Below, in pieces: positions 25,641-34,649 of a stretch of DNA of 64,000 nt. The translations under genes were made by a program, and so were the position numbers. Where the stretch lies: contig NZ_LOHP01000002.1 in NCBI RefSeq assembly GCF_001482305.1, positions 1-64,000 of the forward strand, read 5' to 3'. The notes under the pieces were generated by a model. That model was not told the DNA's origin. It worked only from the letters and a program-made list of their open reading frames with translations, and ran no database searches. Numbering within the stretch: position 1 is the first letter of the stretch; every line of letters begins with the position of its first letter. This DNA comes from Leucobacter sp. G161. GTDB lineage: Bacteria; Actinomycetota; Actinomycetes; Actinomycetales; Microbacteriaceae.

Positions 25641-27812
25641 TTATTCTGCCCGTGCCGCCGGGAGGAGTACGAGCTCCTCACCGCCCTGTGCGACATCGAT
25701 TCGTGCGACGTCGCCGTCACGAATCTCGCCGCCCAGAATGCCGCGTGCGAGCCGATCATCGATCTCGCGCTGCATGAGCCGACGTAGCGGCCTCGCGCCG
25801 TATACGGGGTCGTAGCCGCGCTGTGCGAGCCACGCACGCGCCTCGGGCGTGACCGCCAGCGTGAGCCGCCGCTCGGCGAGCCGATCCTGCAACCGGTCGA
25901 TCGAGATCTCCACGATCTGCGCAAGCGCGTCGACCGAGAGCGGGTGGAAGATCACCATCTCGTCGAGCCGGTTCACGAATTCGGGCTTGAACGCCCGGCG
26001 CACGGTTTCCTGCACCGCCGCTACCTTGTCATTCCACGGCATGTCGGGGTCGACGAGGTACTGGCTGCCAAGGTTTGAAGTGAGAATGAGGATTGTGTTG
26101 CGGAAGTCGACCGTGCGCCCCTGACCGTCAGTAAGCCGACCATCATCGAGCACCTGCAGCAGCACGTCGAACACCTCGGGATGCGCCTTCTCGACCTCGT
26201 CGAGAAGCACGACCGAGTACGGGCGACGCCTGACAGCCTCCGTGAGCTGGCCGCCCTGCTCGTAACCGACGTACCCGGGAGGTGCACCGACGAGCCGCGA
26301 GACCGAGTGTTTCTCCCCGTACTCGCTCATGTCGATGCGCACCATCGCATGCTCGTCGTCGAAGAGGAACTCGGCGAGCGCCTTCGCGAGCTCGGTCTTG
26401 CCCACGCCCGTCGGGCCGAGGAAGAGGAACGAGCCCGTCGGGCGGTTCGGGTCGGCGATGCCAGCGCGGGTGCGGCGCACCGCGTCGGCGACCGCGCGCG
26501 CGGCCTCCTCCTGACCAACCACGCGCTTTGCGAGCTCGCGCTCGAGCGCGAGCAGCTTCTCGGTTTCGCCCTGCATGAGACGGCCCACCGGGATGCCTGT
26601 CCACGCCGCAACCACACCGGCAATGTCCTCGTCGGTGACCTGATCGTTCACCATCCGAGCATCGCCGGTCTCGCTCGCGGTCGCCTCAGCATTTTCTGCC
26701 GCCGCGAGTTCCTTCTCAATCACGGGGATCTCACCGTAGAGCAGTTTCGAGGCTCGCTCGAGGTTGCCCTCGCGCTGTGCACGCTCGGCGTCCATGCGCG
26801 TCTGGTCGAGCTGTTCGCGCAGCGCACCGACGCGGTTCAGCGTCGCGCGCTCCTTCTCCCAGCGTTCTTCGAGGCCGGCAAGCTCGGTCTGCTTCTCGGC
26901 GAGGTCCTCGCGCAGCTTCGCGAGACGCTCCTTCGAGGCCTCGTCTTTCTCCTTCTTCAGCGCGAGTTCCTCGAGCTTCAGTCGGTCGACGGCGCGGCGC
27001 AGCTCATCGATTTCGAGCGGCGCCGAGTCGATTTCCATGCGGAGTCGCGACGCTGCCTCGTCGATGAGGTCAATTGCCTTGTCGGGCAGCTGTCGCGCGG
27101 TGATGTAGCGGTTCGAGAGCGAAGCGGCGGCGATGAGCGCCGAGTCGGCGATCGTCACCTTGTGGTGCGCCTCGTAGCGTTCCTTCAGCCCGCGAAGAAT
27201 GCCGACGGTGTCCTCGACCGACGGCTCGCCAACGTACACCTGCTGGAATCGGCGCTCGAGGGCCGCGTCCTTCTCGATGTACTCACGGTATTCATCGAGC
27301 GTGGTTGCGCCGATGAGGCGGAGCTCGCCGCGGGCGAGCATGGGCTTGAGCATCTGCGAGGCCGCGACCGAGGACTCGCCCCCGCCGGCACCCATGAGCG
27401 TGTGCAGCTCGTCAATGAAGGTAATGATCTCACCGTCGGATGCTTTGATCTCTGCGAGCACAGCCTTCATGCGCTCCTCGAATTCGCCCCGGTACTTCGC
27501 CCCGGCAATGAGCGCGGAGATGTCGAGCGAGATGAGCTCTTTGCCCTTGAGTGACTCTGCGACGTCACCCGCGACGATGCGCTGGGCGAGGCCTTCGACG
27601 ACGGCGGTCTTGCCGACGCCCGGCTCGCCGATGAGCACCGGGTTGTTCTTCGTGCGGCGCGTGAGCACCTGGCTGACGCGCCGAATTTCACTATCGCGCC
27701 CGATCACGGGATCGAGCTTGCCCGAGCGGGCGACCTCGGTGAGGTTCACGCCGAACTGCTCGAGCGCGCTTTCTTTGCCTTCGCCTTCGGCTGGCTGCCA
27801 GTTTGCCTGCAT
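25641..27812 (-). CDS. clpB: ClpB-type disaggregase lacking the N-terminal domain
   Basis: ClpB is a two-ring AAA+ disaggregase that works with DnaK. The ATG at 27812, with GAAAGGAC upstream, gives 723 aa. The protein starts just before the first AAA+ module ([20 protein letters not shown]), so the ~145-residue Clp_N domain is missing. AAA-1 has GEPGVGKTA and [13 protein letters not shown]; the coiled-coil M-domain is present (rich in [19 protein letters not shown]); AAA-2 has GPTGVGKTE and [11 protein letters not shown]. The M-domain and the absence of a ClpP-binding loop favour ClpB over ClpC. A perfect HAIR operator 60 bases upstream implies heat-shock control by HspR. Confidence 0.93.
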   Translation of the reverse strand: MQANWQPAEGEGKESALEQFGVNLTEVARSGKLDPVIGRDSEIRRVSQVLTRRTKNNPVLIGEPGVGKTAVVEGLAQRIVAGDVAESLKGKELISLDISALIAGAKYRGEFEERMKAVLAEIKASDGEIITFIDELHTLMGAGGGESSVAASQMLKPMLARGELRLIGATTLDEYREYIEKDAALERRFQQVYVGEPSVEDTVGILRGLKERYEAHHKVTIADSALIAAASLSNRYITARQLPDKAIDLIDEAASRLRMEIDSAPLEIDELRRAVDRLKLEELALKKEKDEASKERLAKLREDLAEKQTELAGLEERWEKERATLNRVGALREQLDQTRMDAERAQREGNLERASKLLYGEIPVIEKELAAAENAEATASETGDARMVNDQVTDEDIAGVVAAWTGIPVGRLMQGETEKLLALERELAKRVVGQEEAARAVADAVRRTRAGIADPNRPTGSFLFLGPTGVGKTELAKALAEFLFDDEHAMVRIDMSEYGEKHSVSRLVGAPPGYVGYEQGGQLTEAVRRRPYSVVLLDEVEKAHPEVFDVLLQVLDDGRLTDGQGRTVDFRNTILILTSNLGSQYLVDPDMPWNDKVAAVQETVRRAFKPEFVNRLDEMVIFHPLSVDALAQIVEISIDRLQDRLAERRLTLAVTPEARAWLAQRGYDPVYGARPLRRLMQREIDDRLARGILGGEIRDGDVARIDVAQGGEELVLLPAARAE

Positions 27813-27871
27813 GGTGTCCTTTCGTGATGAGCGGGCTGTGCGACTCGGTGCAGGGTGCACCACGTCGCAAA

Positions 27872-27892
27872 CTTGAGTGCATGTGACTCAAG
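27872..27892. promoter_or_regulatory. HAIR element (HspR operator) upstream of clpB
   Basis: CTTGAGT-N7-ACTCAAG is an exact match to the HspR-associated inverted repeat known from Streptomyces and mycobacterial dnaK and clpB promoters. It lies 60 bases upstream of the clpB start. hspR itself is not in the window. Confidence 0.93.
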
Positions 27893-27916
27893 TTTATGTG
27901 GAATTCTGAATTTCCG

Positions 27917-28642
27917 CTACTCCAGGTGCCTGAGATAGCGCTCGGGAGCTGCCATGAACCGTCGCCAGCTGTCGACCATCTCCAGATCGTCGTAGGTGCT
28001 CGTCCGCATCCCCCACTCCCCAAGCTCATAAATGTCGGCCCCTGGCACGGCGGCAAGGATCGGCGAGTGCGTCGACAGAATCACCTGGGAGCCAGCAGCC
28101 GCGAGCTCGCTCATGTGCGCGAGCAGTCGAAGGGAACTCGCAAACGACAACGCCGACTCGGGCTCATCAAATACCCACAATCCGGGGATGCGGGCGCGCG
28201 CCTCAATGAAGTCAAGGAAGGACTCCCCGTGACTCTGATAGTTGTAACGCCCCGCAGCTCCAGGCGGCCCGCCCTCAATCTCCTCCAGGTATCCAAAATG
28301 GGCATGCATCGTTTCGGCCCGCAAGAACACCCCCTTGCGCGAGGAGCCGGCGCCGCGTGCAAGCTGCAGATGCCCGTCGAGCGGCGACTCGCTCGCGAGC
28401 GTTGCGTACCTGGCATTGTGGGTTCCGCCCTCTGGGTTGAGCCCGTAGGCGGCCGCGAGCGCCTCGACAATCGTCGACTTGCCCGCGCCGTTCTCGCCAA
28501 CGAACACGGTGAGCGCACCGAACTCGAGTCGCCCCTCGAGCAGCTGCCGCACCGCTGGGATCCGCGCGAACCACGATTCGCGATCCGCCGGGTGCGAGCC
28601 GTCCTCTTCCACCCACCGCAGCGGGAGCGTATTTAGTCGCAA
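27917..28642 (-). CDS. AAA family ATPase (AAA_21/SMC-like)
   Basis: A 241-aa ABC/SMC-type ATPase of the stand-alone OLD/RecF-like group. Walker A is VGENGAGKSTIVEAL, a signature-like region lies near LALSFASSLRLL, Walker B is LWVFDEPES and the H-loop is ILSTHSPIL. The only available start is TTG at 28642, with GAGG seven bases upstream and an in-frame stop above it. The partner or target is unknown; similar genes occur in defence and in general metabolism, and no nuclease neighbour is seen here. Confidence 0.85.
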   Translation of the reverse strand: MRLNTLPLRWVEEDGSHPADRESWFARIPAVRQLLEGRLEFGALTVFVGENGAGKSTIVEALAAAYGLNPEGGTHNARYATLASESPLDGHLQLARGAGSSRKGVFLRAETMHAHFGYLEEIEGGPPGAAGRYNYQSHGESFLDFIEARARIPGLWVFDEPESALSFASSLRLLAHMSELAAAGSQVILSTHSPILAAVPGADIYELGEWGMRTSTYDDLEMVDSWRRFMAAPERYLRHLE

Positions 28643-28668
28643 TGCAGCACCTCATTCCACAGACCCTT

Positions 28669-28685
28669 GAATCATCTGATGATTC
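28669..28685. promoter_or_regulatory. 17-bp palindrome between divergent ATPase and siderophore-interacting genes
   Basis: GAATCATC-T-GATGATTC is a perfect 8-bp inverted repeat about a single central base, placed 26 bases from the ATPase start and 101 from the siderophore-interacting gene start. A CTAACCT half-site like those of DtxR iron boxes follows, but no full iron box is seen. It looks like an operator; the regulator is unknown. Confidence 0.55.
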
Positions 28686-28786
28686 GATCTAACCTGAACT
28701 GACCCTACTGCGCGGCACTGACGTTCGGAACCCTATGCCCCTCCACAGTCGGGTCAGCGCACCCGAGGGAACCGTAAGGAGCCGCC

Positions 28787-29614
28787 ATGGCAACGAACAT
28801 CGCAGTCGATCACGCGCCGACGGGCTTGGTCGCCGCTGAGGTCACGCGCGCCGAGCAGATCTCTCCGAACTTTGTGCGGGTGACGCTGAGCGGTGATGCG
28901 CTCGCCTCGTGGCGCCACCTCGGCTACGACCAGTGGTTCCGCATCGCGCTGCCGGTCAGCGATGGCACCCGCTTCGATAGGCTCTCCGATCGCTTCGACA
29001 TGCGCGGCTACCTCCGGTACCTCACCCTGCCCAAGGCCACGAGGCCCGTGATCCGCAGCTACACGGTTCGCGAGTTCCGGCCCGAGCGTCTCGAACTCGA
29101 CGTCGACTTCCTCACCCATGGCACCGCTGGGGTCGCGGGTCCCTGGGCGGCTTCGCTGCCGGTGGGCGCGCCCGTCGGGCTCATCGACCAGGGCTGCGGA
29201 TTTACCGCCGCGGACGCGGCCCGTCGGGTGCTGTGCGCTGGGGACGAGAGCGCCATGCCAGCGGTGCTGGGGGTGCTACGCGATTTGCCGCCGGATAGCG
29301 AGGGTGACGCCGTTATCGAGGTCGCTGACCTCGATGACCGGCAGCCCGTGCACGCACCCGCTGGCGTGAACGTGCACTGGATCGAGCGGGAGAACGACGC
29401 CCGCCCCGGAACCGCGGCGCTCGCCGCCCTGAGATCGTTCCGCCCTCGAAGCGCCGCGGACGCCCCCACCTCTGCGGAGAGCGGCATCAGCGACTTCCAT
29501 GCATTCGTCGCTGGCGAGCAGCAGCTCGCCAGCGGCGGCCGCAAGTACCTCGTGAACGAGCTCGGGATCCCGAAAACCCAGGTGAAGTTCTGCGGCTACT
29601 GGCGGCAGCGCTAG
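28787..29614 (+). CDS. siderophore-interacting FAD/NAD(P)H oxidoreductase
   Basis: A 275-aa SIP-family ferric-siderophore reductase: an N-terminal FAD-binding barrel with the signature RSYTVRE near residues 86-92, followed by an NAD(P)H-binding SIP domain with LCAGDESAMPAVLGVLRDLP and ending FCGYWRQR. It would release iron from imported siderophores in the cytoplasm. AAGGAG precedes the ATG. No siderophore transporter is adjacent. Iron control is expected from the family but only a half iron box is visible upstream. Confidence 0.93.
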   Translation: MATNIAVDHAPTGLVAAEVTRAEQISPNFVRVTLSGDALASWRHLGYDQWFRIALPVSDGTRFDRLSDRFDMRGYLRYLTLPKATRPVIRSYTVREFRPERLELDVDFLTHGTAGVAGPWAASLPVGAPVGLIDQGCGFTAADAARRVLCAGDESAMPAVLGVLRDLPPDSEGDAVIEVADLDDRQPVHAPAGVNVHWIERENDARPGTAALAALRSFRPRSAADAPTSAESGISDFHAFVAGEQQLASGGRKYLVNELGIPKTQVKFCGYWRQR

Positions 29615-29663
29615 GGCGTGGTGTCGCCGAGCGGACCACCCCCAGTGGGTCTAGGCTGAAACA

Positions 29664-30710
29664 GTGACCGAGAACAGCGCAGCCACTCACCCGCATGCCT
29701 TCGCCTCAGACAACTGGGCAGGCATCCACCCCGAGATTCTCGAGGCGATCACCGCCGCGAATGTCGGCCACACCGTCTCCTACGGTGGGGATCCCTGGAC
29801 GCTCGAGTTCCAGGAGACCGCGAAGCGACTGTTCGGAACCACGGCGGAGGCGTTCCCGGTCTTCAACGGTTCAGGCGCGAACGTGCTCGCGCTGCAGGCT
29901 GCGCTGCCGAGATGGGGTGCGGTGATTTGCGCTGCGACTGCGCACGTCAATTCCGATGAGACCGGCGCACCGGAGAAGACCGGTGGTCTCAAGCTTCTTC
30001 CCGTACCGGCCGTGCACGGCAAACTCACCCCCGAGCTCGTTGACCGCGAGGCCTGGGGTTGGGGCAGCAAGCACCGCGCCCAGCCGCTCGCGGTAACCAT
30101 CTCGCAGACCACCGAGCTCGGCACCTGCTACACCCCCGAGGAGATCCGGGCGCTGGCCGACCACGCACACGAGCAGGGCATGCTGCTCCACGTTGACGGT
30201 TCGCGCCTCGGCGCGGCGGCCGCCCACCTGGGCACCAGTTTGGCCGCGGTGTCGAGCGATGCCGGCGCAGACCTCCTGAGCCTTGGCGCGACCAAGAGCG
30301 GTGCACTCGGGGCCGAGGCCATCATCGTGCTGCGCCCCGACGCGACCCCAGGGATGGAATACCTGCGGAAGATCAACCTGCAGCTCGCCTCGAAGATGCG
30401 GTTCGCCTCGGCACAGCTCAACGCGCTCTACGGCGGCGACCTGTGGCTCCGCTCCGCTTCGCACTCGAACGCGATGGCAACCCGTCTCGCTGCCGGGCTC
30501 GCTGCAGCCGGTAATCCGGCCGTGCGGATCGCGTTCCCTGTGCAGTCCAATGCGGTGTTCGTCGAACTCCCCGAGGAGACCGCACGCCGCGCGCAGCAGC
30601 GCTTCGCGTTTGGAGCCTGGCCGACGCAGCCGGGACTCTACCGGCTCATGTGCGCGTTTGACACTACCGAAGCGGACGTCGACGAGTTGGTCGGACTCAT
30701 CGCCGGCTAG
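29664..30710 (+). CDS. threonine aldolase family PLP enzyme
   Basis: A 348-aa fold-type I PLP enzyme of the beta-eliminating lyase / low-specificity L-threonine aldolase family. It has FASDNWAGIHPEIL at the N-terminus, FPVFNGSGANVLALQA, LLHVDGSRLGAAAAHLG with the Asp that contacts PLP, and GATKSGALG with the probable Schiff-base Lys. It would cleave beta-hydroxy amino acids to glycine and an aldehyde. The GTG is six bases after TAGGCT (29652-29657), so the transcript is predicted leaderless. The stop overlaps lysE's stop by four bases, convergently. Confidence 0.9.
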   Translation: MTENSAATHPHAFASDNWAGIHPEILEAITAANVGHTVSYGGDPWTLEFQETAKRLFGTTAEAFPVFNGSGANVLALQAALPRWGAVICAATAHVNSDETGAPEKTGGLKLLPVPAVHGKLTPELVDREAWGWGSKHRAQPLAVTISQTTELGTCYTPEEIRALADHAHEQGMLLHVDGSRLGAAAAHLGTSLAAVSSDAGADLLSLGATKSGALGAEAIIVLRPDATPGMEYLRKINLQLASKMRFASAQLNALYGGDLWLRSASHSNAMATRLAAGLAAAGNPAVRIAFPVQSNAVFVELPEETARRAQQRFAFGAWPTQPGLYRLMCAFDTTEADVDELVGLIAG

Positions 30711-31318
30711 AGGCCTCCGAAGGCGAGCCGCGCAGCGATGAGAAGCATCACGCCGGCCACCACGCCGTCGAGAATCTGCCAGGAGCGCGGCGTTGCAAAA
30801 AACCTCGTGAGCGACCGGGCGCCATAGCCCAGCACGAAGAACCAGGCAATGCTTGCGAGCCCGCCACCCGCGGCAAACCACCATCTGTCTGGGTCACCCT
30901 GCGCGTTGCCGATCGATCCCATGAGCACCATCGTGTCGAGGTACACGTGCGGGTTGAGATAGGTGATCGCGAGGCACGCGAGCACCACGCTCTTCAACGA
31001 TTTCGGCTCGCCGCCGCCCGAGGCGACGAGCGATTCCGGTGTTGCAGCCCTGCGCGCCGCCGACCAGGCGTACCAGAGCAGAAACGCGACTCCGCCCCAG
31101 CGAACGACCTCGAGCAGCAGGGGCGCGCGTTCGATGACCAGCCCTATCCCCGCGACGCCCAAGATTTCGAGCACCGCGTCGGTGAGCCCACAAATGAGCA
31201 CCACGGGCAGTACATGCTCACGGCGAATACCCTGCCGCAGCACGAATGCGTTCTGGGCGCCGATCGCGATGATGAGGGCGAGGCCGCTGCCGATACCCGT
31301 GAGAAATGGAAGGATCAC
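30707..31318 (-). CDS. LysE/ArgO family amino acid exporter
   Basis: A 203-aa exporter with about six membrane helices. The family signature is visible at GIGSGLALIIAIGAQNAFVLRQG, and TYLNPHVYLDTMVLMGS is the conserved second motif. It exports lysine and/or arginine. The start is GTG, with TAACGT seven bases upstream, so it may be leaderless. The divergent LysR-type gene is the usual partner that activates it when basic amino acids accumulate. Confidence 0.93.
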   Translation of the reverse strand: MILPFLTGIGSGLALIIAIGAQNAFVLRQGIRREHVLPVVLICGLTDAVLEILGVAGIGLVIERAPLLLEVVRWGGVAFLLWYAWSAARRAATPESLVASGGGEPKSLKSVVLACLAITYLNPHVYLDTMVLMGSIGNAQGDPDRWWFAAGGGLASIAWFFVLGYGARSLTRFFATPRSWQILDGVVAGVMLLIAARLAFGGL

Positions 31319-31409
31319 GGAGATGACGTTACGGGCTGGCGAGGGCGACCCGCCAGTTCAGCTCAGTGAATGTTTGTGACGCTCCATTAGCTGCGCTTAC
31401 TATGAGCGT

Positions 31410-32300
31410 GTGGACCTTCCCTTCGAACACCTGCGCACCTTGGCTGCCGTCATCGATGAGGGCTCCCTCGACGGCGCCGCACGCGTGCTGCACATCTCCC
31501 CCTCGGCGGTGAGCCAGCGGATCCGCAGCATGGAAGAGCGGGCCGGCTCCGTGCTCCTGCAACGCAGCAGGCCCGTTGCGGTCACCGCGAGCGGAGCAGC
31601 CGTGCTTCGCGCCGCGCGGCAGGTCGCCCAGGTCATGAATGACGTCGCTGTCGAGCTCGATGCGGGAACCGGAGCCGGATCCCTCGTGAAACTCGTCATC
31701 AACGCGGACTCGCTCGCGACATGGTTTGTCACGGCGCTCGCGCGCGCAGCCGAGACCACCGGCGCGCGTTTCGAAGTACTCCGGGCCGATGAGACGCTCT
31801 CGACCGAGAAGCTCCGCAGTGGCGAGGTCATGGCTGCTCTCACCGCCACGGCCGAGGCCGTGCCCGGATGCGTGTCCGAGCGGATCGGGACAGATCAGCT
31901 CTCCGCGGTCGCCGACCCCGCGTTCTTCGCGACGCACTTCTCCCACGGCGTGACCGCTGACGCCCTTGCCACGGCCCCGATGATCGAGTTCGACCGTCAC
32001 GACATGCACCAGCAGCGCTTCCTGCAGCGGTTCAGCGACGCACCCGTGCTGCCTCCCCGGCACTTCGTCCCGTCCTCAGCCGCGTTCCTCAGCGCTATCC
32101 AGCTCGGGTTGGGCTGGGGCATGCTCCCTCGCCTGCAGTGCGACGCCCTGATCGCAAGCGGCGGGCTCGTGGAGCTCACGCCGGGGAGGCCGCTCGCCCT
32201 CCCGCTGTTCTGGCAACGCTGGAATCTCCGGTCGCCCGTGCTCGACCAGCTCACGAGTATCGTCGCCGCGGAAGCCCGCACAGCGCTCACCTTCGCGTAG
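31410..32300 (+). CDS. lysG: LysR-type regulator of the exporter (LysG/ArgP-like)
   Basis: A 296-aa LysR-type regulator with an N-terminal winged helix-turn-helix (FEHLRTLAAVIDEGSLDGAA, ISPSAVSQRIRSMEE) and a substrate-binding domain. The short N-terminus and VLLQRSRPVAVTASG follow the ArgP/LysG subgroup. It is divergent from lysE across 91 bases, the arrangement in which LysG senses Lys, Arg or His and activates export. The GTG is six bases after TACTAT (31398-31403), so its mRNA is predicted leaderless and the intergenic space holds both promoters and the operator. Confidence 0.92.
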   Translation: MDLPFEHLRTLAAVIDEGSLDGAARVLHISPSAVSQRIRSMEERAGSVLLQRSRPVAVTASGAAVLRAARQVAQVMNDVAVELDAGTGAGSLVKLVINADSLATWFVTALARAAETTGARFEVLRADETLSTEKLRSGEVMAALTATAEAVPGCVSERIGTDQLSAVADPAFFATHFSHGVTADALATAPMIEFDRHDMHQQRFLQRFSDAPVLPPRHFVPSSAAFLSAIQLGLGWGMLPRLQCDALIASGGLVELTPGRPLALPLFWQRWNLRSPVLDQLTSIVAAEARTALTFA

Positions 32301-32383
32301 CTGGAATACCGGACGCGCATCGGACGTTCCATCCCCTTGGCGGGGCACCATCGCTCCGCGTTTTTGTTTCATCCAGGAGATTC

Positions 32384-32959
32384 ATGTCTGCGAAGCACGC
32401 AACGACCAGCACACCCATCCTCCCCACACTCACTGAGCGGTGGAGCCCACGCGCGTTCGACACCGACCACGCGCTCCCTGAGAACGCGCTGCTCAGCGCG
32501 TTCGAGGCTGCCCGCTGGTCGCCGAGCGCAAGTAACACGCAGCCCTGGCGCTTCATCGTGGCCCGTCGCGGCAGCGAGTCGTTCGCGAAGATCGAGGCGA
32601 CGCTCGCAGGATTCAACTCGCAGTGGGCGGGCGCAGCATCGGCGCTCGTCGTGAATCTCGCCGTGGTCGAGAACGACAACGGTGAGCCTCAGCGCTGGGC
32701 CGAGTACGACCTCGGCCAGGCCGTCGCGCACCTGTCGGTGCAGGCGCACTCTGAGGGGCTCTACGTCCATCAGATGGGTGGCTTTGATGCGGCGAAGATC
32801 AGCGAGTCCTTCGCGCTGAGCGACAAGCTCCGTCCCGTGTCCGTGATGACGATCGGCAAGCTCGGCCTGCCCGAGCAGCTCGCGGAGCCGCTCAAGGAGC
32901 GCGAAATCGCCCCGCGCTCGCGCATGGTCGTACACGACCTCATCGTCGTCAACGACTAA
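32384..32959 (+). CDS. nitroreductase family protein
   Basis: The ATG at 32384, preceded by AGGAGA, gives 191 aa of an FMN-dependent nitroreductase. RWSPRAFDTDH and AARWSPSASNTQPWRFIVAR are the N-terminal FMN-binding motifs; the GKLGLPEQLAEPLKEREIAPR tail is typical of a subgroup acting on small electrophiles. The natural substrate is unknown. It follows lysG by 83 bases and is likely a separate gene. Confidence 0.9.
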   Translation: MSAKHATTSTPILPTLTERWSPRAFDTDHALPENALLSAFEAARWSPSASNTQPWRFIVARRGSESFAKIEATLAGFNSQWAGAASALVVNLAVVENDNGEPQRWAEYDLGQAVAHLSVQAHSEGLYVHQMGGFDAAKISESFALSDKLRPVSVMTIGKLGLPEQLAEPLKEREIAPRSRMVVHDLIVVND

Positions 32960-32985
32960 GGCCAGCAGCCCGTTTGGGGCCGAAC

Positions 32986-33405
32986 CTACTCGGTAGTTTC
33001 GGCCTCAAACTCTGCGCCATCGAGGCGTAGCGCTCGCACCAGGTCAGCAGCGTGGACCGTCGAAATGATGACGCGCGAGAACGTGTCGAACTCACCGATC
33101 CAGCCGCGGCCCTCGTCGGCACCCTCCGGCACATCAAGGTCAATGACGACCGCCTCACGACCGCGACGGGCGAGCACAAAGTCCCGGCCCCCACGGGTGC
33201 GCCAGGTGCCGTAGGCAAGGCCGCGCGGCAGGCCGGCACCCGGCGAGCGAATGCCCCTGATCCACACCCACGGGTCCTCGGTGATGACGGCGGAGCGGAT
33301 GGCCGCACGGTCGAGCACGATGTCGCGGCGGCGCAGGGCGACCGTCTTTTCCGCGGCGGTGAGGCGGATCACCACCCGGTCGGCGTGTACTTCTACGCGA
33401 GCCAT
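32986..33405 (-). CDS. conserved protein of unknown function (PH-like fold possible)
   Basis: A 139-aa soluble protein without recognised domain name. It reads RRDIVLDRAAIRSAVI, WVWIRGIRSPGAGLPRG, AYGTWRTRGGRDFVLARRG and AVVIDLDVPE, a beta-rich pattern seen in small bacterial PH-like proteins of actinobacteria. It begins two bases after the hemD stop on the same strand, so it is co-transcribed with hemD. No catalytic residues can be named. Confidence 0.75.
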   Translation of the reverse strand: MARVEVHADRVVIRLTAAEKTVALRRRDIVLDRAAIRSAVITEDPWVWIRGIRSPGAGLPRGLAYGTWRTRGGRDFVLARRGREAVVIDLDVPEGADEGRGWIGEFDTFSRVIISTVHAADLVRALRLDGAEFEAETTE

Positions 33406-33407
33406 CG

Positions 33408-34190
33408 CTAGTCCAGCATGTCGCTGTGGTCGATGGCTGATTCGACAGCCTCGATGATCGCGTCGACCTCAGCCTGGCGGGCTTGCCCACCGTCGGCCAG
33501 CTCCAGCGCTTCCGCGGCAGCGAGCGTGTTCTCTCCGACGCACACCACCAGCGTGTCCGCGGGGAGCTGCGGGAACTGCTTCAGGACTTCCTCGGCGATC
33601 TTCGCCGAAGCGACGAGGATGGCGTTAATGCGACCCGAGTCGATGTCTTCTCGGATGTGCACGGACGCCGGCACTCCGATCGTACGAAACGCAAGCACCT
33701 GAGTGACATCGTGGCCGCGCTCAATGAGCCCGGTCGTGAGCACCGGCGTCGCGACATCAGAGCGGAGCGTGAGCACCCGGAGCACCTCGCCCGAGTCAAT
33801 CTCAGTCCACTCTTTCAGCAGCTGAAACGTCGTGTTGTTGTCTTCGTCGGGCGTGATGGTCACCGGATATCCGGCTTCACGAAAGGCAACCGCGGTGGCC
33901 TCCCCGACGATCGCTACCTTTGTACGCTCGTGAAACGTCGCACTGTGGTGCTTCAGAACGTCGGCGACGGTTGCACTCGTGGCGGTCATCCAATCGAAAA
34001 CGCCGGACTCCAGGTCCTTCAGCGCATCGACTAGCTTGTCCTCTTCGCTCGTGTGAGAGAAATCCACGAGCGGCGCGATCACGGTCTGGGCGCCACGGTC
34101 GCGTAGCGCCTGCGAGACAAGGTCTCCCCAGATCCCGCCCCGTGGAACAAGCACACGGAGGCCGCCGAGCAGCTTAGCCTGATCCGACAT
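33408..34190 (-). CDS. hemD: uroporphyrinogen-III synthase
   Basis: HemD closes hydroxymethylbilane into uroporphyrinogen III. The ATG at 34190 (MSDQAKLLGGLRVLVPRGG) gives 260 aa; a TTG ten codons upstream is less likely. The two-lobed fold is seen in VLVPRGGIWGDLVSQALRDRG, FDWMTATSATVADVL, VAIVGEATAVAFREAGY, and later INAILVASAKIAEEVL with CVGENTLAAAEA. The other heme genes are not adjacent, but a protoporphyrinogen-oxidase-like gene lies 1.4 kb away. Confidence 0.9.
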   Translation of the reverse strand: MSDQAKLLGGLRVLVPRGGIWGDLVSQALRDRGAQTVIAPLVDFSHTSEEDKLVDALKDLESGVFDWMTATSATVADVLKHHSATFHERTKVAIVGEATAVAFREAGYPVTITPDEDNNTTFQLLKEWTEIDSGEVLRVLTLRSDVATPVLTTGLIERGHDVTQVLAFRTIGVPASVHIREDIDSGRINAILVASAKIAEEVLKQFPQLPADTLVVCVGENTLAAAEALELADGGQARQAEVDAIIEAVESAIDHSDMLD

Positions 34191-34385
34191 ACACCCCACA
34201 TCACTCGAAACGAATATCAACCGCGCTAAGGGCGACTTCTCAAAGATACGGCCTTTTTCAGCGCCGCGTGTTCACCTATTCTCGCTCTGCGCAGGTCAAG
34301 ACGCAAAACCGAGGGCCGCATCCGGCCAATTGAAACCTACCTGTTACGCGCGCTGAGGGCACGAATTCGGCATCTACAGTGCAAC

Positions 34386-34649
34386 TTACCGCAGATTTCG
34401 CCCCGCTCGGCGAGCCAGCGCCCACACGACTGCGCCCGCGGTTGCTGCTACAACGACAACACCCGTGATAAACACGAGCGGCCGCTCGCGCCGTTCCTCA
34501 CGGATCCGGAGCCCGACGCGCTCGGTGGCTTCGTCGATGCGCTTGGCGTAGTTCAACCGGTTGCTCAGCTGGCCCAGAGTGTCGTAGAGCTCGGCCCGCG
34601 CCACCTCTGCCTCCGCGATGCCGAGTGCGCGCTGCTCCTGCGGGTTCAT
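34386..34649 (-). CDS. DUF3618 membrane protein
   Basis: From the ATG at 34649 the product is 87 aa: a soluble helix (AEAEVARAELYDTLGQLSNR, NYAKRIDEATERVG) and one C-terminal membrane helix (VFITGVVVVAATAGAVVWAL) with an Arg-rich tail. This is the DUF3618 family, found in actinobacteria beside holin-family and YtxH-like proteins, as here. It overlaps the preceding gene by four bases. Function unknown; an envelope role is likely. Confidence 0.87.
   Translation of the reverse strand: MNPQEQRALGIAEAEVARAELYDTLGQLSNRLNYAKRIDEATERVGLRIREERRERPLVFITGVVVVAATAGAVVWALARRAGRNLR

Noticed and set aside
26181-27554. 457-codon plus-strand frame opposite clpB
   Set aside because: Antisense shadow of a highly conserved AAA+ gene; low-complexity product without motifs.
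27917-28642. Defence-system ATPase (OLD or Septu-like)
   Set aside because: No nuclease, HNH or TOPRIM partner lies beside it, and the neighbours are clpB and a siderophore reductase.
28686-28700. DtxR/IdeR iron box before the siderophore-interacting gene
   Set aside because: Only one half-site (CTAACCT) is seen; the inverted second half is missing.
34191-34385. RNA gene in the gap between hemD and the DUF3618 gene
   Set aside because: No tRNA fold, strong stem-loop or conserved element was found in the 195 bases.
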